NCBI GenBank assembly: GCA_963729935.1
Contig: CAVSPW010000011.1
Coordinates: 1-64,000, forward strand
DNA length: 64,000 nucleotides
From: CAIKMD01 sp963729935
GTDB taxonomy: Bacteria; Pseudomonadota; Alphaproteobacteria; ATCC43930; CGMCC-115725
Reading direction: 5' to 3'
Shown here: positions 32,608-41,504 of the stretch, in pieces
How positions within the stretch are numbered: the first letter of the stretch is position 1
Layout of the letters: each line of letters starts with the position of its first letter
The notes under the pieces: model-generated
Seen by the model: the letters and a program-made list of their open reading frames with translations, nothing else
Told to the model about the DNA's origin: nothing
Databases searched by the model: none
Position numbers and translations under genes: made by a program

Positions 32608-33810
32608 TTGACACCGGCACGCGATGACGCGGCACAGGTTCCGAGCGGAACAGAATTGATCGAACGCGCGCGGGCGCTTGTTCCGCGTCTCGTCGAGCGC
32701 GGCCCCCGGGGCGATCGCGATCGCCGCGTTCCCGACGAGACCATCGCCGAGATGAAGACCGCCGGGCTTTTCCGCGTTCTACAGCCCAAGCGTTGGGGCG
32801 GCTATGAAAGCGATCTCGGCACCTATTACGATATCGAGATGACGCTCGCGGAGGGCGACATGTCGACGGCCTGGATCTATGGCGTGGTCGGCGTGACGCC
32901 TTGGGTCATGGCACTGTTCGAGGATCGCGCGGCGCGGGACGTCTGGGGCGCCGATTCAAATACGCTCATCGGGCTTTCGCTCGCGCCCGTCGGCAAGGTC
33001 ACGCCGGCCGCAGGCGGCGCCCGCCTCAGCGGGCGTTGGGGCTTTGGAAGCGGCTGTCTTTATTGCGATTGGGTTCTGCTCGGTGCCTTCGCGCCGCCGG
33101 AAACGCGTCAGGCCGCGCCGGAATGGCGGATCTATCTCGTGCCGAAGAGCGACTACCGGATCCTCGATACCTGGCACACGGTCGGCCTCAAGGGTACCGG
33201 GAGCAACGACATCGTCATCGACGACGCGTTCGTGCCGGATTACCGGATGCGACGGTTGCCCGACAACATCGCTTGTATCGGGCCGGGACAGGCTTTCAAT
33301 ACGGCAGCGCTCTACCGGCTTCCCTTCGGCCAGGTCTTCGGCGGCGGCGTCGTCTATGGCGCGGTCGGCGCGCTCCAGGCCATGCTCGATCTGTTTCGCG
33401 CCTATGCGCGCGAGCGCGTGCGCATGGGCGGGCGCCGAACGGTCGAAGACCCCGATGCACAACTCGCCGTCGCCGAAACTGAATACGCGATCGACGAAAT
33501 GAAGACCATGCTCCATCGCAACGTGCGCAATCTCGCGGCCTATGCCGAGCGCGGCGCAATCCCCCCGCAGGACGAGCGCCTCAAATACAAATTCCAGATG
33601 GCGACCATGTCGGAGCGGTGCCGATCCTTAGCCGTCCGCCTTTTCCAGGCGACCGGTGCCTCGGGTCTTTATGCCGAGCAGCGCTTCGGCCGGATCCTCG
33701 CCGATATCAGCGCCGGCCGTCAGCACGTCACGAACCAAAATGAACTCCACGGCCGCGAATGGGGCGCCTATTTGTTGGGGCTCGGCATGAAAGAGGATCC
33801 GTTGCGCTGA
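32608..33810 (+). CDS. Acyl-CoA-dehydrogenase-fold flavin monooxygenase (HsaA/DszC/HpaB-like)
   Basis: About 400 residues with the acyl-CoA dehydrogenase fold used by group D two-component flavin monooxygenases such as HsaA. Segments are IAEMKTAGLFRVLQPKRWGG, GDMSTAWIYGVVGVTPWVMA, LSGRWGFGSGCLYCDWVLLG (the typical GRW-F-SG motif), HTVGLKGTGSNDIVIDD and the C-terminal ATGASGLY. The catalytic base glutamate of true acyl-CoA dehydrogenases is not expected here. It likely hydroxylates a phenolic ring with reduced flavin from a separate reductase. Start: TTG 32608 has GGAGG with a 5-base spacer; in-frame ATG 32581 lacks a site and is the alternative. It converges with an FAH gene with no gap. Confidence 0.84.
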   Translation: MTPARDDAAQVPSGTELIERARALVPRLVERGPRGDRDRRVPDETIAEMKTAGLFRVLQPKRWGGYESDLGTYYDIEMTLAEGDMSTAWIYGVVGVTPWVMALFEDRAARDVWGADSNTLIGLSLAPVGKVTPAAGGARLSGRWGFGSGCLYCDWVLLGAFAPPETRQAAPEWRIYLVPKSDYRILDTWHTVGLKGTGSNDIVIDDAFVPDYRMRRLPDNIACIGPGQAFNTAALYRLPFGQVFGGGVVYGAVGALQAMLDLFRAYARERVRMGGRRTVEDPDAQLAVAETEYAIDEMKTMLHRNVRNLAAYAERGAIPPQDERLKYKFQMATMSERCRSLAVRLFQATGASGLYAEQRFGRILADISAGRQHVTNQNELHGREWGAYLLGLGMKEDPLR

Positions 33811-34752
33811 TCAGCGCTTTTCTTTGACCAAAGACCCCGTGGGCGCGCCTTCGGCGAAGCTGCGCCAAGGCGCTTTCGCCGCGACGACGCGATTGCGCAA
33901 GGTCCCGATCTTTTCGATCTCGAGCTCGACGACGTCGCCGGCATGGATTTCCTTGTCGCCCGCGAAGGTGCCGAGCGAAATGACGTCGCCCGCCTGCATC
34001 GGCGTGTAGTCCGAGCAATAGGCCAAGACCTCGTAGGGATCGAAGATCATCTTCGCCGTGTTGCCGCTCCGCGTAACCTTGCCGTTGATGCGTACGTCCA
34101 TCTTCAAATTGCGCGGATCGGGCAGCTCCTTCTTGGTCACGATCCAGGGACCCATCGGCGCGAAACTCGCGAAATTCTTCGCATAGGCATAAGGCTGACC
34201 CATCTGGCCGCGTTCGCGTTGGCGCTGGCGTGCGGAGACATCGTTGCAGATCGTCCAGCCGAAGACGTAATCGGATGCTTGCGAAGGCCTGATGTGACGG
34301 CAATCGCGGCCGACGATCAAGCCAAGCTCGTGCTCTTCGTCGACCTTCTGCGGAAAGGGCGGAAGCTCGATCTCGGCATCATGGCCGACCATGTTGCTGG
34401 GATATTTCGCGAAAACGATAGGCTCCTGATAGAATTTCAAATTGGTCTCGTCGATGTGTTCCTGGAAATTGAGCGCAAGCGCGAGAATTTTCGGCGGGTT
34501 GGTCACCGGGGGAAGGAATTTCGGCTTCTCGACCACGAAGCGCGCGAGCCTGCCGCTGTTACGCAACTCCGAGAGGCTTTCCTCGCCGAAGCGGTCGATG
34601 TCCATGCCGGACTGGATGATCGAAAGAACCGAATGCGCTGTCTGGATGTTGGGATGCGTCGTGCGCAGCGCGGCCGTCAAATCGACCACGCCTTCCTTGA
34701 CCTGTGCGCCGACCCGTGCCGTGCCGTTCGCCTCGTAAGACAGCAGCTTCAT
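33811..34752 (-). CDS. Fumarylacetoacetate hydrolase (FAH) family protein (copy 3)
   Basis: A 313-residue FAH-family enzyme with intact metal-binding glutamates in DEEHELGLIVGRD (E-x-E), the aspartate in CNDVSARQRQRE and the core YAKNFASFAPMGPWIV. The C-terminal substrate loop is ISLGTFAG rather than GTPGG, a variation that usually tracks with substrate class. Likely a 2-oxoacid C-C hydrolase, hydratase or decarboxylase in ring-fission catabolism. GGGAGGAAATC precedes the ATG. It is monocistronic and convergent with the flavin monooxygenase, the stop codons being adjacent, and diverges from the CocE-type gene across a region with a bipartite palindrome. Confidence 0.88.
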   Translation of the reverse strand: MKLLSYEANGTARVGAQVKEGVVDLTAALRTTHPNIQTAHSVLSIIQSGMDIDRFGEESLSELRNSGRLARFVVEKPKFLPPVTNPPKILALALNFQEHIDETNLKFYQEPIVFAKYPSNMVGHDAEIELPPFPQKVDEEHELGLIVGRDCRHIRPSQASDYVFGWTICNDVSARQRQRERGQMGQPYAYAKNFASFAPMGPWIVTKKELPDPRNLKMDVRINGKVTRSGNTAKMIFDPYEVLAYCSDYTPMQAGDVISLGTFAGDKEIHAGDVVELEIEKIGTLRNRVVAAKAPWRSFAEGAPTGSLVKEKR

Positions 34753-34796
34753 GATTTCCTCCCCAAGCGTTCGAGCCCCTTGATGGGCTCACGATA

Positions 34797-34844
34797 GATT
34801 TCGCAACCGCGCTTGGCAATCATTGCGCGGTGTGTCGCGAAATC
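34797..34844. repeat. Bipartite interrupted palindrome in a divergent promoter region
   Basis: Outer arms GATTTCGC (34797-34804) and GCGAAATC (34837-34844) and inner arms ACCGCGC (34806-34812) and GCGCGGT (34825-34831) are all exact reverse complements, with a further GCAAT-C-ATTGC at the centre. The element lies between FAH copy 3 and the CocE-type gene, both reading away from it. It could be an operator or fold as an RNA hairpin. Confidence 0.6.
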
Positions 34845-34958
34845 GGCGGAATTCAACGGTTTGTAGAGGTTCTTTGGCTCGAGTTTGAGCCGATTCCCGG
34901 TGTTGTGTCCGGCGCTTGCGGCCTGTCTAATGGCGGAACAGCATCAGAGGAGGGGCGC

Positions 34959-36674
34959 ATGGCGCAGGGCGAGGACAAGAACCCGGACGTAACGCTTATT
35001 CATCCGCCCGAACTCGTCCAGGCACCGCCCGTACCGGTGCCGGGCATCGAAGCCGACGCGAATGTTTACGTCACGATGCGTGACGGCGTCCGCCTTGCCG
35101 TCGACATTTATCGGCCGGAGCAGGAGGGACGCTACCCCGCGCTGCTGTCGCTTTCGCCCTACAACAAGGACATCCAGCGCAAGCCGCCGCATTGGAGTCA
35201 CGCGATCGAATCGGGCGCGACGTCGTTCTACGTGCCGAAGGGCTACGTCCATGTCATCGCCCAAGGCAGGGGCGGGGGGCTGAGCCAGGGCCAGTGGCGC
35301 TGGTTCGACGAGAAGGAGCGCACCGACGGGCACGATTTGATCGAGTGGATCGCCGGCCAGCCCTGGTGCAGCGGCAATGTTGGCATGATCGGCGATTCCT
35401 ATTGGAGTTGGAGCCAATACCTCGCCGCGGCGTCGCAGCCGCCGCATTTGAAATGCATCTGCCAATGCGACGCGACGACCGATCTCTATCGCGACGCGTG
35501 CTATCAGGGCGGCATCTACAACGCCGAGTTCATGAATAACTGGATCAACTATCACACCAACATGTTCGCATGGCCGGGACCGGTCGAGGGCAAGCTTCCG
35601 CCGATGAACCTGCATTACGAGATCGCCAATCACCCCTGTGACGGGCCGTGGTATTGGGAGCGGTCGGCCTGGACCAAGCTCGACAAGATCAAGACGCCGG
35701 TCTTGAGCATCGCGCCACAGGGCGGGGCGATGCATTTCCGCGGGCAGCTCGCGGGCTTCACCGAGATCCATGCGCCGAAGAAGCTTTTGGTCGTGCCGCC
35801 CACCGGCTTCTGGTCGCATATGCGCTACCTGACCGATCGGGCGCTCAACCGTCAGATGCTGCGCTGGTTCGATTACTGGCTGAAGGGCATCGATAACGGC
35901 ATCATGGCGGAACCGCCCATCGCCGTTTTCGATTCCGGTTCGCGGCGCTGGCGTTACGAGAACGAATACCCGCTCGCGCGCACGCAATGGACGAAGTTTC
36001 ATTTGCGCGAGCAGGCCCTCGACCCCGCGGCGCCCGGGGCCGAGGCGCCCGACCGCTACCGGATGCCCGATTCCTATGCACAGCTGATGGCGGGGAAGCC
36101 GGTGCTGGCCTATGCGACGCCGCCGCTCGATGCGCCGCTGACCCTGTGGGGGCCGATCAGCCTGACGCTCTATGCGTCGTCGACCGCGATCGATACGGCT
36201 TGGTTCGTCAAGCTCGCGGACATCCAGCCCGACGGCACTGCGCGTATTCTCAGCCGCGGCATGTTGAAGGCCTCCTTTCGCGAGCTCGATGCGGCCCGCT
36301 CGAAGCCGGGCCAGCCGTTTCATCCGTTTCTGCGGCAGGAATTGCTCGATCCCAACCGGATCTATGAATTCCAGATCGAGTTGCGGCCCCTCTTTCACAC
36401 GCTCAAAGCAGGACACCGCTTGCAGCTCCAGATCGCGAGCGAGGATATTCAGTACAACAACCCGCTACGCCAGCTCGATGTGTTGCTCTTGCCCTGGCCG
36501 GTCGAGAACACGGTCTATCACGATGCCGCGCATCCCTCGCACCTCGTGCTCCCGGTGATCCCGGACGCACCCGAAATCAGGCCGGTCGAATCCCCGGTCG
36601 CCGACATCAACTGGCCAGTGGCGCCGGGCTCGTGGATGGCGAATACCGAAGGCTGGCCGCTGACCGGGGATTGA
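34959..36674 (+). CDS. CocE/NonD family serine hydrolase (X-Pro dipeptidyl-peptidase fold)
   Basis: A 571-residue alpha/beta hydrolase of the PepX_C/S15 group. It begins with the family segment MRDGVRLAVDIYRP (40-53). The nucleophile is Ser147 in MIGDSYWSWSQY (usual pattern G-x-SY-G), the oxyanion tyrosine region is SLSPYNKD, and a jelly-roll PepX_C domain occupies about 330-560. Relatives include cocaine esterase, glutaryl-7-ACA acylase and alpha-amino-acid ester hydrolases. No signal peptide is seen. AGAGGAGGGG precedes ATG 34959. Ester or amide hydrolysis of a catabolic substrate is likely. A hairpin terminator follows. Confidence 0.9.
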   Translation: MAQGEDKNPDVTLIHPPELVQAPPVPVPGIEADANVYVTMRDGVRLAVDIYRPEQEGRYPALLSLSPYNKDIQRKPPHWSHAIESGATSFYVPKGYVHVIAQGRGGGLSQGQWRWFDEKERTDGHDLIEWIAGQPWCSGNVGMIGDSYWSWSQYLAAASQPPHLKCICQCDATTDLYRDACYQGGIYNAEFMNNWINYHTNMFAWPGPVEGKLPPMNLHYEIANHPCDGPWYWERSAWTKLDKIKTPVLSIAPQGGAMHFRGQLAGFTEIHAPKKLLVVPPTGFWSHMRYLTDRALNRQMLRWFDYWLKGIDNGIMAEPPIAVFDSGSRRWRYENEYPLARTQWTKFHLREQALDPAAPGAEAPDRYRMPDSYAQLMAGKPVLAYATPPLDAPLTLWGPISLTLYASSTAIDTAWFVKLADIQPDGTARILSRGMLKASFRELDAARSKPGQPFHPFLRQELLDPNRIYEFQIELRPLFHTLKAGHRLQLQIASEDIQYNNPLRQLDVLLLPWPVENTVYHDAAHPSHLVLPVIPDAPEIRPVESPVADINWPVAPGSWMANTEGWPLTGD

Positions 36675-36689
36675 GCGAAGAGTGCGATC

Positions 36690-36715
36690 TTCTCCGTCCG
36701 TTTGCAGGCGGAGAA
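36690..36715. terminator. Probable bidirectional terminator
   Basis: TTCTCCG-T-CC and GG-CGGAGAA form a nine-pair stem with one bulge around a short loop. It lies between the convergent CocE-type gene and the five-gene leftward operon. The stem ends are AT-rich, but no long T tract follows. Confidence 0.5.
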
Positions 36716-36746
36716 AATGATAAGCGTGCCGAAAGGCGTGGGAGCC

Positions 36747-37718
36747 TTACGCGGCGTAGGATTGCAGCGCCGGGGGCAAATCCGCCGCTTTGAGCTTCAT
36801 CAGCTTCAACGCGTTGCCGGCGAAGATTTTCGCGCGCTCGTCCTCGCTCACCGGGAGATCGTTCACCAGCTGGATCGCGCGCGGCTTCAGCCAGGTGAGC
36901 GGCGGCGCGTCGCTGCCGTAAAGAACATGGTCGACGCCCACGGTCTCCATCGCGCATTTCGCGGCGGGCAGGTGATAGCAGGCGAGATCCAAGTACATTT
37001 TCTTCAGGTAATGGCTCGGCGGCGCCTTGATGAGCAGCGGCGCATAGGAGCCGAGGAAACTGTCCTCGCGCATCTCATAGGCGTAATCCATGCGCCCGAT
37101 CACCTCCGAGATGCCGCCGCCCAGATGCGAGGCGACGATCTTCAGATTGGGAAAACGCTCATAGATGCCGCGCACGATGAGGCGGGCCAGGCAAAGCATG
37201 CTGTCGGCGGGCCGGCCGATGCTCGAATTGAGGCCGTAATTGCGCATCCGCTCTTCGCCATAGGCGCTGGCGGGCGGATGAATGAACACCGGCAGGTCGC
37301 GATCGGCGACAATCTCCCAGAAGGGCAGGGCTTCGTCGTCGTCGGGATAGGTCTTCCACATGCTCGAGGTGATGAACACGCCCTTGAGGTTCAGCTGGTC
37401 GAAGGCGCGTGTCAGCTCGCACTCGAAATCCCTGCCGCCGGTCGGCACGGTGCTGGCGAAGCACACGATTTTTCCCCGATGCTGTTCCTGCAGGCCGGCG
37501 GCGCGGTCGTGCCAGCCCTTGAGCGCGTCGAGCGCCTGCGTCTTCGTGTAGTCTTTCAACTGATGGATCGAATCGGTCACGACGGAAAGCGCGATGTCGT
37601 TTTTATCGTGCGCGTCGAGAACATTCTCGATGGTGAGCGGGCATTTGCCGCGCCAATGCGGATCCTGCGTGTCTTCGGGTGGGATCACATGGGTGTGCCA
37701 TTCGACGATCGGCTGCAT
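36747..37718 (-). CDS. ACMSD-type amidohydrolase-2 family decarboxylase/hydrolase (second copy)
   Basis: A 323-residue amidohydrolase-2 protein, distinct from the copy at 23.8 kb. Metal ligands are His8 and His10 (EWHTHVIPP), FIHPPASAYG, the metal histidine in IVASHLGGGISE, and the terminal aspartate in VLYGSDAPP. The GSDAPP motif and length are those of ACMSD and aromatic hydroxyacid decarboxylases. It is the last gene of a leftward operon with dienelactone hydrolase, acyl-CoA ligase, thioesterase and an MDR enzyme. Decarboxylation of a ring-derived acid is the favoured role; the substrate is unknown. Confidence 0.87.
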   Translation of the reverse strand: MQPIVEWHTHVIPPEDTQDPHWRGKCPLTIENVLDAHDKNDIALSVVTDSIHQLKDYTKTQALDALKGWHDRAAGLQEQHRGKIVCFASTVPTGGRDFECELTRAFDQLNLKGVFITSSMWKTYPDDDEALPFWEIVADRDLPVFIHPPASAYGEERMRNYGLNSSIGRPADSMLCLARLIVRGIYERFPNLKIVASHLGGGISEVIGRMDYAYEMREDSFLGSYAPLLIKAPPSHYLKKMYLDLACYHLPAAKCAMETVGVDHVLYGSDAPPLTWLKPRAIQLVNDLPVSEDERAKIFAGNALKLMKLKAADLPPALQSYAA

Positions 37719-37745
37719 GGGCGGCCTCCCTGGCTTGCGCGCGGC

Positions 37746-38438
37746 TTAGAGCGTCTCGCGGAAGAAGGCGAGATAACGCCGCCAGGCGTCTTCGGACGCC
37801 GTCTCGCGATAACGCTCGTCCTGAAAATTCTGAAACGCGTGGCCGGCGCCGTCATAGGCGTGGAATTCGTGCTTTTTGCCGAGCCGAGTCAGCTCGGCGT
37901 CGATCGCCGCCATGTCGGCCGGGCTCGGGTTTTTGTCCTCCTTGCCGAAGAAGCCGAGAAGCGGGCAGGTGATGCCGGCGGCGCGGGTGAGGGCGACCGG
38001 CTTGCCGGGCGCGCGCGGGATGTTGATGCTCCCGCCATAGAGCATCACCGCGGCCTTGAAGGGATGGCTCGCCGCGCCGAGGAAGGCGACGCGCCCGCCC
38101 ATGCAATGGCCCATCACTCCCTCGGCGCCGCGCTTGGCCTGCTTTTGCGATTGGAGAAAGGCCGCGGCCGTCTTCACATCGGCGATCATTTCCTCGTCGT
38201 CGAGGAACTTGATCGATTCGGCGCTGTCTTCGCCCGCGGGGCGCCGGTGGTAGAGATTCGGCGCGCCGGCGATGAAATCATTGGCGTTGAGCCGCTCGAT
38301 GACCTTGCGCGTGAAGGGATCGAGCCCCCAACGGTGATGGGCGACCACGATGGTCGGGAAAGAGCCTGCGCCCTCCGGCGCGCCGAGGAGCACATCCATC
38401 TTGCCGCCTTGGGCCGCGATCGAAACCGTGCTGATCAT
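37746..38438 (-). CDS. Dienelactone hydrolase family protein
   Basis: A 230-residue alpha/beta hydrolase with the cysteine nucleophile of dienelactone hydrolases: Cys112 in GHCMGG. The acid is expected near FFGKEDKNPSPADM and the histidine in YDGAGHAF. It hydrolyses dienelactones or related enol-lactones from ring cleavage to 3-oxo acids. Genes on both sides, 27 and 18 bp away on the same strand, are an amidohydrolase and an acyl-CoA ligase, so it belongs to the catabolic operon. No signal peptide. Confidence 0.9.
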   Translation of the reverse strand: MISTVSIAAQGGKMDVLLGAPEGAGSFPTIVVAHHRWGLDPFTRKVIERLNANDFIAGAPNLYHRRPAGEDSAESIKFLDDEEMIADVKTAAAFLQSQKQAKRGAEGVMGHCMGGRVAFLGAASHPFKAAVMLYGGSINIPRAPGKPVALTRAAGITCPLLGFFGKEDKNPSPADMAAIDAELTRLGKKHEFHAYDGAGHAFQNFQDERYRETASEDAWRRYLAFFRETL

Positions 38439-38456
38439 GATCGTCTCTCCCTTCGC

Positions 38457-39968
38457 TTATGAGCCTGCTCGATCATCGGCGCGGACGCTTTCCTTGGCCA
38501 TCGCGATCAAGGCGACCCGGTCGATTTTGTTGGTGGAAGCCAGCGGCAGCCGGTCGAGAAACCAAACGAAGCGAGGGTGCTCGTTCGGCGGCGCGTTGGC
38601 AAGCGCGTGGCGCTTGACTTCGTCCTCGTCGAGCGCCGCGCCGTCCCGACGCACGATGAAGGCGACCGGTTTCTGCCCCTTGATCTCGTCTTCGATCGGA
38701 ACGACGGCGGCATGCGCGATCTCCGGATGCGTCTCAAGCATGCGCTCGACATCGCCGGGATAGATGTTTTCGCCGCCGCAAACGAACATGTCGTCGCTGC
38801 GGCCGACAAAATAATGAAATCCGTCGCCGTCGCGCCGGAACACGTCGTTGGTGATGTAAAAACCGTCCGAAGTGATGACGCCTTGGAGGTCGGGCCGGTT
38901 ATGATAGCCGAGCATCAGCGCGGGGCATTTCATTTCGAGAACACCTTGGTCGACGCGAGCAACGCCTTCCGACACCAGACGGAGTTGGACCTGAGGGTGC
39001 GGATAACCGACGGAGTCCGGCGGCTGAGTCAAACCCTTCGGGTGAGGGCCGAACACGACAGGTCCCGCTTCGGTCGTGCCATAGACATTGGTTGCCTTGG
39101 CGCGGGGGAGGGCGGCCGCGAGCGCGGCCCAAAGGCTCGGGCTCACCGGGGCCGATCCCATGCGGACGAACTCGACCGAAGACAGATCGGTCCGAGCCAT
39201 GAGTTCGCGCTCGCGCAACATCATCGCGATCATCGGCGGGACCGCGGTCAGCCACGTGCAGCGATGCTGGCCGATCGCGGCGATGTATTCGCGCGCGCTG
39301 AACTGGGGCAACAAGACGATGGTCGCATGCGCCGCGCAGGCCAGCTTGGCGAGCGCGAGCGCGTTCATATGATAAAGCGGCGCCGCGATCAGATAGCGAT
39401 GGCGCTCGAGCGACTGGCCTTGCATCCGCATCTCGACCACCCAAAGATGGCTTTGATGCGAGAGCACGACGCCCTTGGGTTTGCCGGTCGATCCCGAGGT
39501 ATAGAGAAACATCGCTGGCTCGTCGGCGGCGGGCGTCACCGGCTCGAAAGGGCCGGTATCGAGATATTGCTCGAATTCCGGCCCGAAAGTGATCGCAGGC
39601 ACGTCCCTGGGGCAATCGCTGCGTCTCGTCGCGTCACAGAAGACAAGCGCTGCGCCGGAGTCGCGCAGCACGAAATCGATCATCGCGCTCGGAAATTTGA
39701 AATTGACGGGCACGGCGACGAGGCCTGCGCGCATGATGCCGTAATAAGCGGCAAGGTACTCCACGCGATTGACGGAGAGGATTGCCACGCGTCCGCCGCG
39801 TTTCAGCCCGCGCGCCAGGAGCCCGCGCGCGACCCCGTTCGCCATCGCGTCCAGCGCCGCGAAGCTGATCTCGCGAGGGCGTGTTTCGCCGCCCAAATCG
39901 ATGATCGCGATTTTCTCGAGATCGCGGTCGCGTGGAACGAGATCGCCGAGATTGGTGAAGCGGCTCAT
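38457..39968 (-). CDS. AMP-dependent acyl-CoA synthetase/ligase
   Basis: A 503-residue ANL-superfamily enzyme that activates a carboxylic acid to its CoA thioester through an acyl-AMP. P-loop FLYTSGSTGKPKG lies at 154-166, NVYGTTEAGP is the A5 motif, YFVGRSDDMFVCGGENIYP is the A8 hinge, and the catalytic lysine is in ASTNKIDR. The YHMNALA segment sits in the acyl pocket region. Aromatic and medium-chain acids are both plausible. It is followed 18 bp later by dienelactone hydrolase and preceded by a thioesterase, so a CoA-dependent step is present in this operon. Confidence 0.92.
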   Translation of the reverse strand: MSRFTNLGDLVPRDRDLEKIAIIDLGGETRPREISFAALDAMANGVARGLLARGLKRGGRVAILSVNRVEYLAAYYGIMRAGLVAVPVNFKFPSAMIDFVLRDSGAALVFCDATRRSDCPRDVPAITFGPEFEQYLDTGPFEPVTPAADEPAMFLYTSGSTGKPKGVVLSHQSHLWVVEMRMQGQSLERHRYLIAAPLYHMNALALAKLACAAHATIVLLPQFSAREYIAAIGQHRCTWLTAVPPMIAMMLRERELMARTDLSSVEFVRMGSAPVSPSLWAALAAALPRAKATNVYGTTEAGPVVFGPHPKGLTQPPDSVGYPHPQVQLRLVSEGVARVDQGVLEMKCPALMLGYHNRPDLQGVITSDGFYITNDVFRRDGDGFHYFVGRSDDMFVCGGENIYPGDVERMLETHPEIAHAAVVPIEDEIKGQKPVAFIVRRDGAALDEDEVKRHALANAPPNEHPRFVWFLDRLPLASTNKIDRVALIAMAKESVRADDRAGS

Positions 39969-39986
39969 GGCGATAGAGCGGCCACG

Positions 39987-40412
39987 CTATTTCTCGGTCG
40001 GCGCCGTGAGATAGGTTCCGCGCCCGCTCGCGACGAGCTTGCCTTCCTGGTCGAAGACCTGGGCTTCGGCGGTCGAGATCTGGCGGCCGAAACGGATGAC
40101 CGTGCCGCGGGCGACGAGGTCGCCGGGCATGGCCGCGCGGTGATAGTCGATCCGCAAATCGAGGGTCGGCACGCCGCGGCCGGCGCGCCCGACCATCGCC
40201 CAGTCGGCGGCGAGATCGACGAGCGCGGCGAGGACGCCGCCATGGGTGTAGCGGCGCTGCGGGTTGACCACCCATTCCTCGCGCCAGCGGGCCTTCAATT
40301 CGATCCCGTCCTCATTCAGCGCCGTGACCTTGAGCCCGAGCCACTGATGATAGGGCCCGCGCAAGATCATTTCCTCGACTTGTTCGATCGTCAGCGCATC
40401 GCTCATCGGCAT
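39987..40412 (-). CDS. PaaI-type hotdog acyl-CoA thioesterase
   Basis: A 141-residue single hotdog domain. The motif YTHGGVLAALVDLAADWAMV carries the conserved HGG and the catalytic acid (aspartate) of PaaI/4HBT-type thioesterases. The terminal VFDQEGKLVASGRGTYL is also typical. It hydrolyses acyl- or aroyl-CoA and often relieves CoA trapping in aromatic catabolism. Start ATG 40412 leaves four bases after the MDR stop; ATG 40406 is an equally good alternative. It lies between an MDR enzyme and the acyl-CoA ligase in one operon. Confidence 0.9.
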   Translation of the reverse strand: MPMSDALTIEQVEEMILRGPYHQWLGLKVTALNEDGIELKARWREEWVVNPQRRYTHGGVLAALVDLAADWAMVGRAGRGVPTLDLRIDYHRAAMPGDLVARGTVIRFGRQISTAEAQVFDQEGKLVASGRGTYLTAPTEK

Positions 40413-40416
40413 GGGC

Positions 40417-41421
40417 TCATGGTTCGATCACGACCTTCCCGATCACTTCGCGATCGGCGATAAGCCGCAGGCCTTCGCGCGCCTGATCCAAGGGAAGAAT
40501 TTTATCGATCACCGGTTTCATCTTTCCATCGGCGATCATCGCCATCAGCGCGGAGAGATTATCGTCGTAAAAGCTGTTCGAGCCGATGATCTTCAATTCG
40601 AACGTCCAGATGTAGCGCAGATCCTCGGCGGGATCATGGCCGGCCGTGGCGCCGCAGACGAGCAGCTTGCCGCCGCGCTTCAAGCATTTCAGCGAGGGCT
40701 GCCAGGTATCGCCGCCGGTGAAGTTCACGATCACGTCGACGCCGCCCTCGTAGGAACGCCGCTGCGGCTTGCCGTATTTCTCGATCGCCCATTTCGAGAA
40801 ATCGACCTTGGTGTAGTCGATGACTTCGTCTGCGCCGATCTCCTCGAGGCGGCGCAATTTCTCGTCGCTGCTGGCGCAGGCGATGACATGCGCGCCGAGC
40901 ATCTTTGCGAGGATGACCGAACCGGTGCCGACGCCGCCGGAGGCACCCAGAACCAGGACGCGCTCGCCGGGCTTCACGGTCTCATGCGTCACCAGCATGC
41001 GGTGCGCGGTGCCATAGGCGACGGGCAGCGAGGCGGCTTCGGCGAAGCTCACCCCGTCCGGCATGGCAATCAGCTGGTCGGCGGCGACGAGGCAATATTC
41101 GGCCATGCCGCCGTCGATCATTTCGCCCATCAGCCCTTTGCGCTTGTTGAGCGGGTTGACGAGCACGTGGTCGCCTATTTTCCAGGCATCGACGCCTGCG
41201 CCCAGCTCGGCGATCTCGCCGGCCATGTCGAGGCCGATGATCATCGGCAGCGGCACCTTGATTCCGGGCATGCCGCGGACCGTGAACACGTCGTGATAGT
41301 TGAACGAGGAGGCGCGCACGCGGATCACGACATGTCCTTCGACCGCCGCCGGCCGCGGATGATCGGAGACCAGCGCGAGATTTTCGAGCCCGCCATGCGC
41401 CTTCAAGACGAGTGCGCGCAT
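40417..41421 (-). CDS. Zinc-type medium-chain dehydrogenase/reductase
   Basis: A 334-residue MDR-superfamily oxidoreductase. It starts MRALVLKAHGG, the normal family start, then has DMAGEIAELGAGVDAWKIGD and the nucleotide fold VLVLGASGGVGTGSV (GxSGGVG, NADP(H)-type). The zinc-binding cysteine/glutamate pattern is not clear; a single catalytic-site segment FNYHDVFTVRGMPG resembles quinone-oxidoreductase-like MDRs. The open frame extends to 41502, and ATG 41469 is an alternative, but neither upstream start has a well-spaced site. First gene of a five-gene leftward operon, divergent from the second UbiD. Confidence 0.87.
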   Translation of the reverse strand: MRALVLKAHGGLENLALVSDHPRPAAVEGHVVIRVRASSFNYHDVFTVRGMPGIKVPLPMIIGLDMAGEIAELGAGVDAWKIGDHVLVNPLNKRKGLMGEMIDGGMAEYCLVAADQLIAMPDGVSFAEAASLPVAYGTAHRMLVTHETVKPGERVLVLGASGGVGTGSVILAKMLGAHVIACASSDEKLRRLEEIGADEVIDYTKVDFSKWAIEKYGKPQRRSYEGGVDVIVNFTGGDTWQPSLKCLKRGGKLLVCGATAGHDPAEDLRYIWTFELKIIGSNSFYDDNLSALMAMIADGKMKPVIDKILPLDQAREGLRLIADREVIGKVVIEP

Positions 41422-41504
41422 CGTATTGCCGCTCACTTGCGCGGTTCCTTTCGCTCCTGTAGCTTCCATGGTCCTTGTAGCAAGAAATCCTCCGGGACGC
41501 ATCC

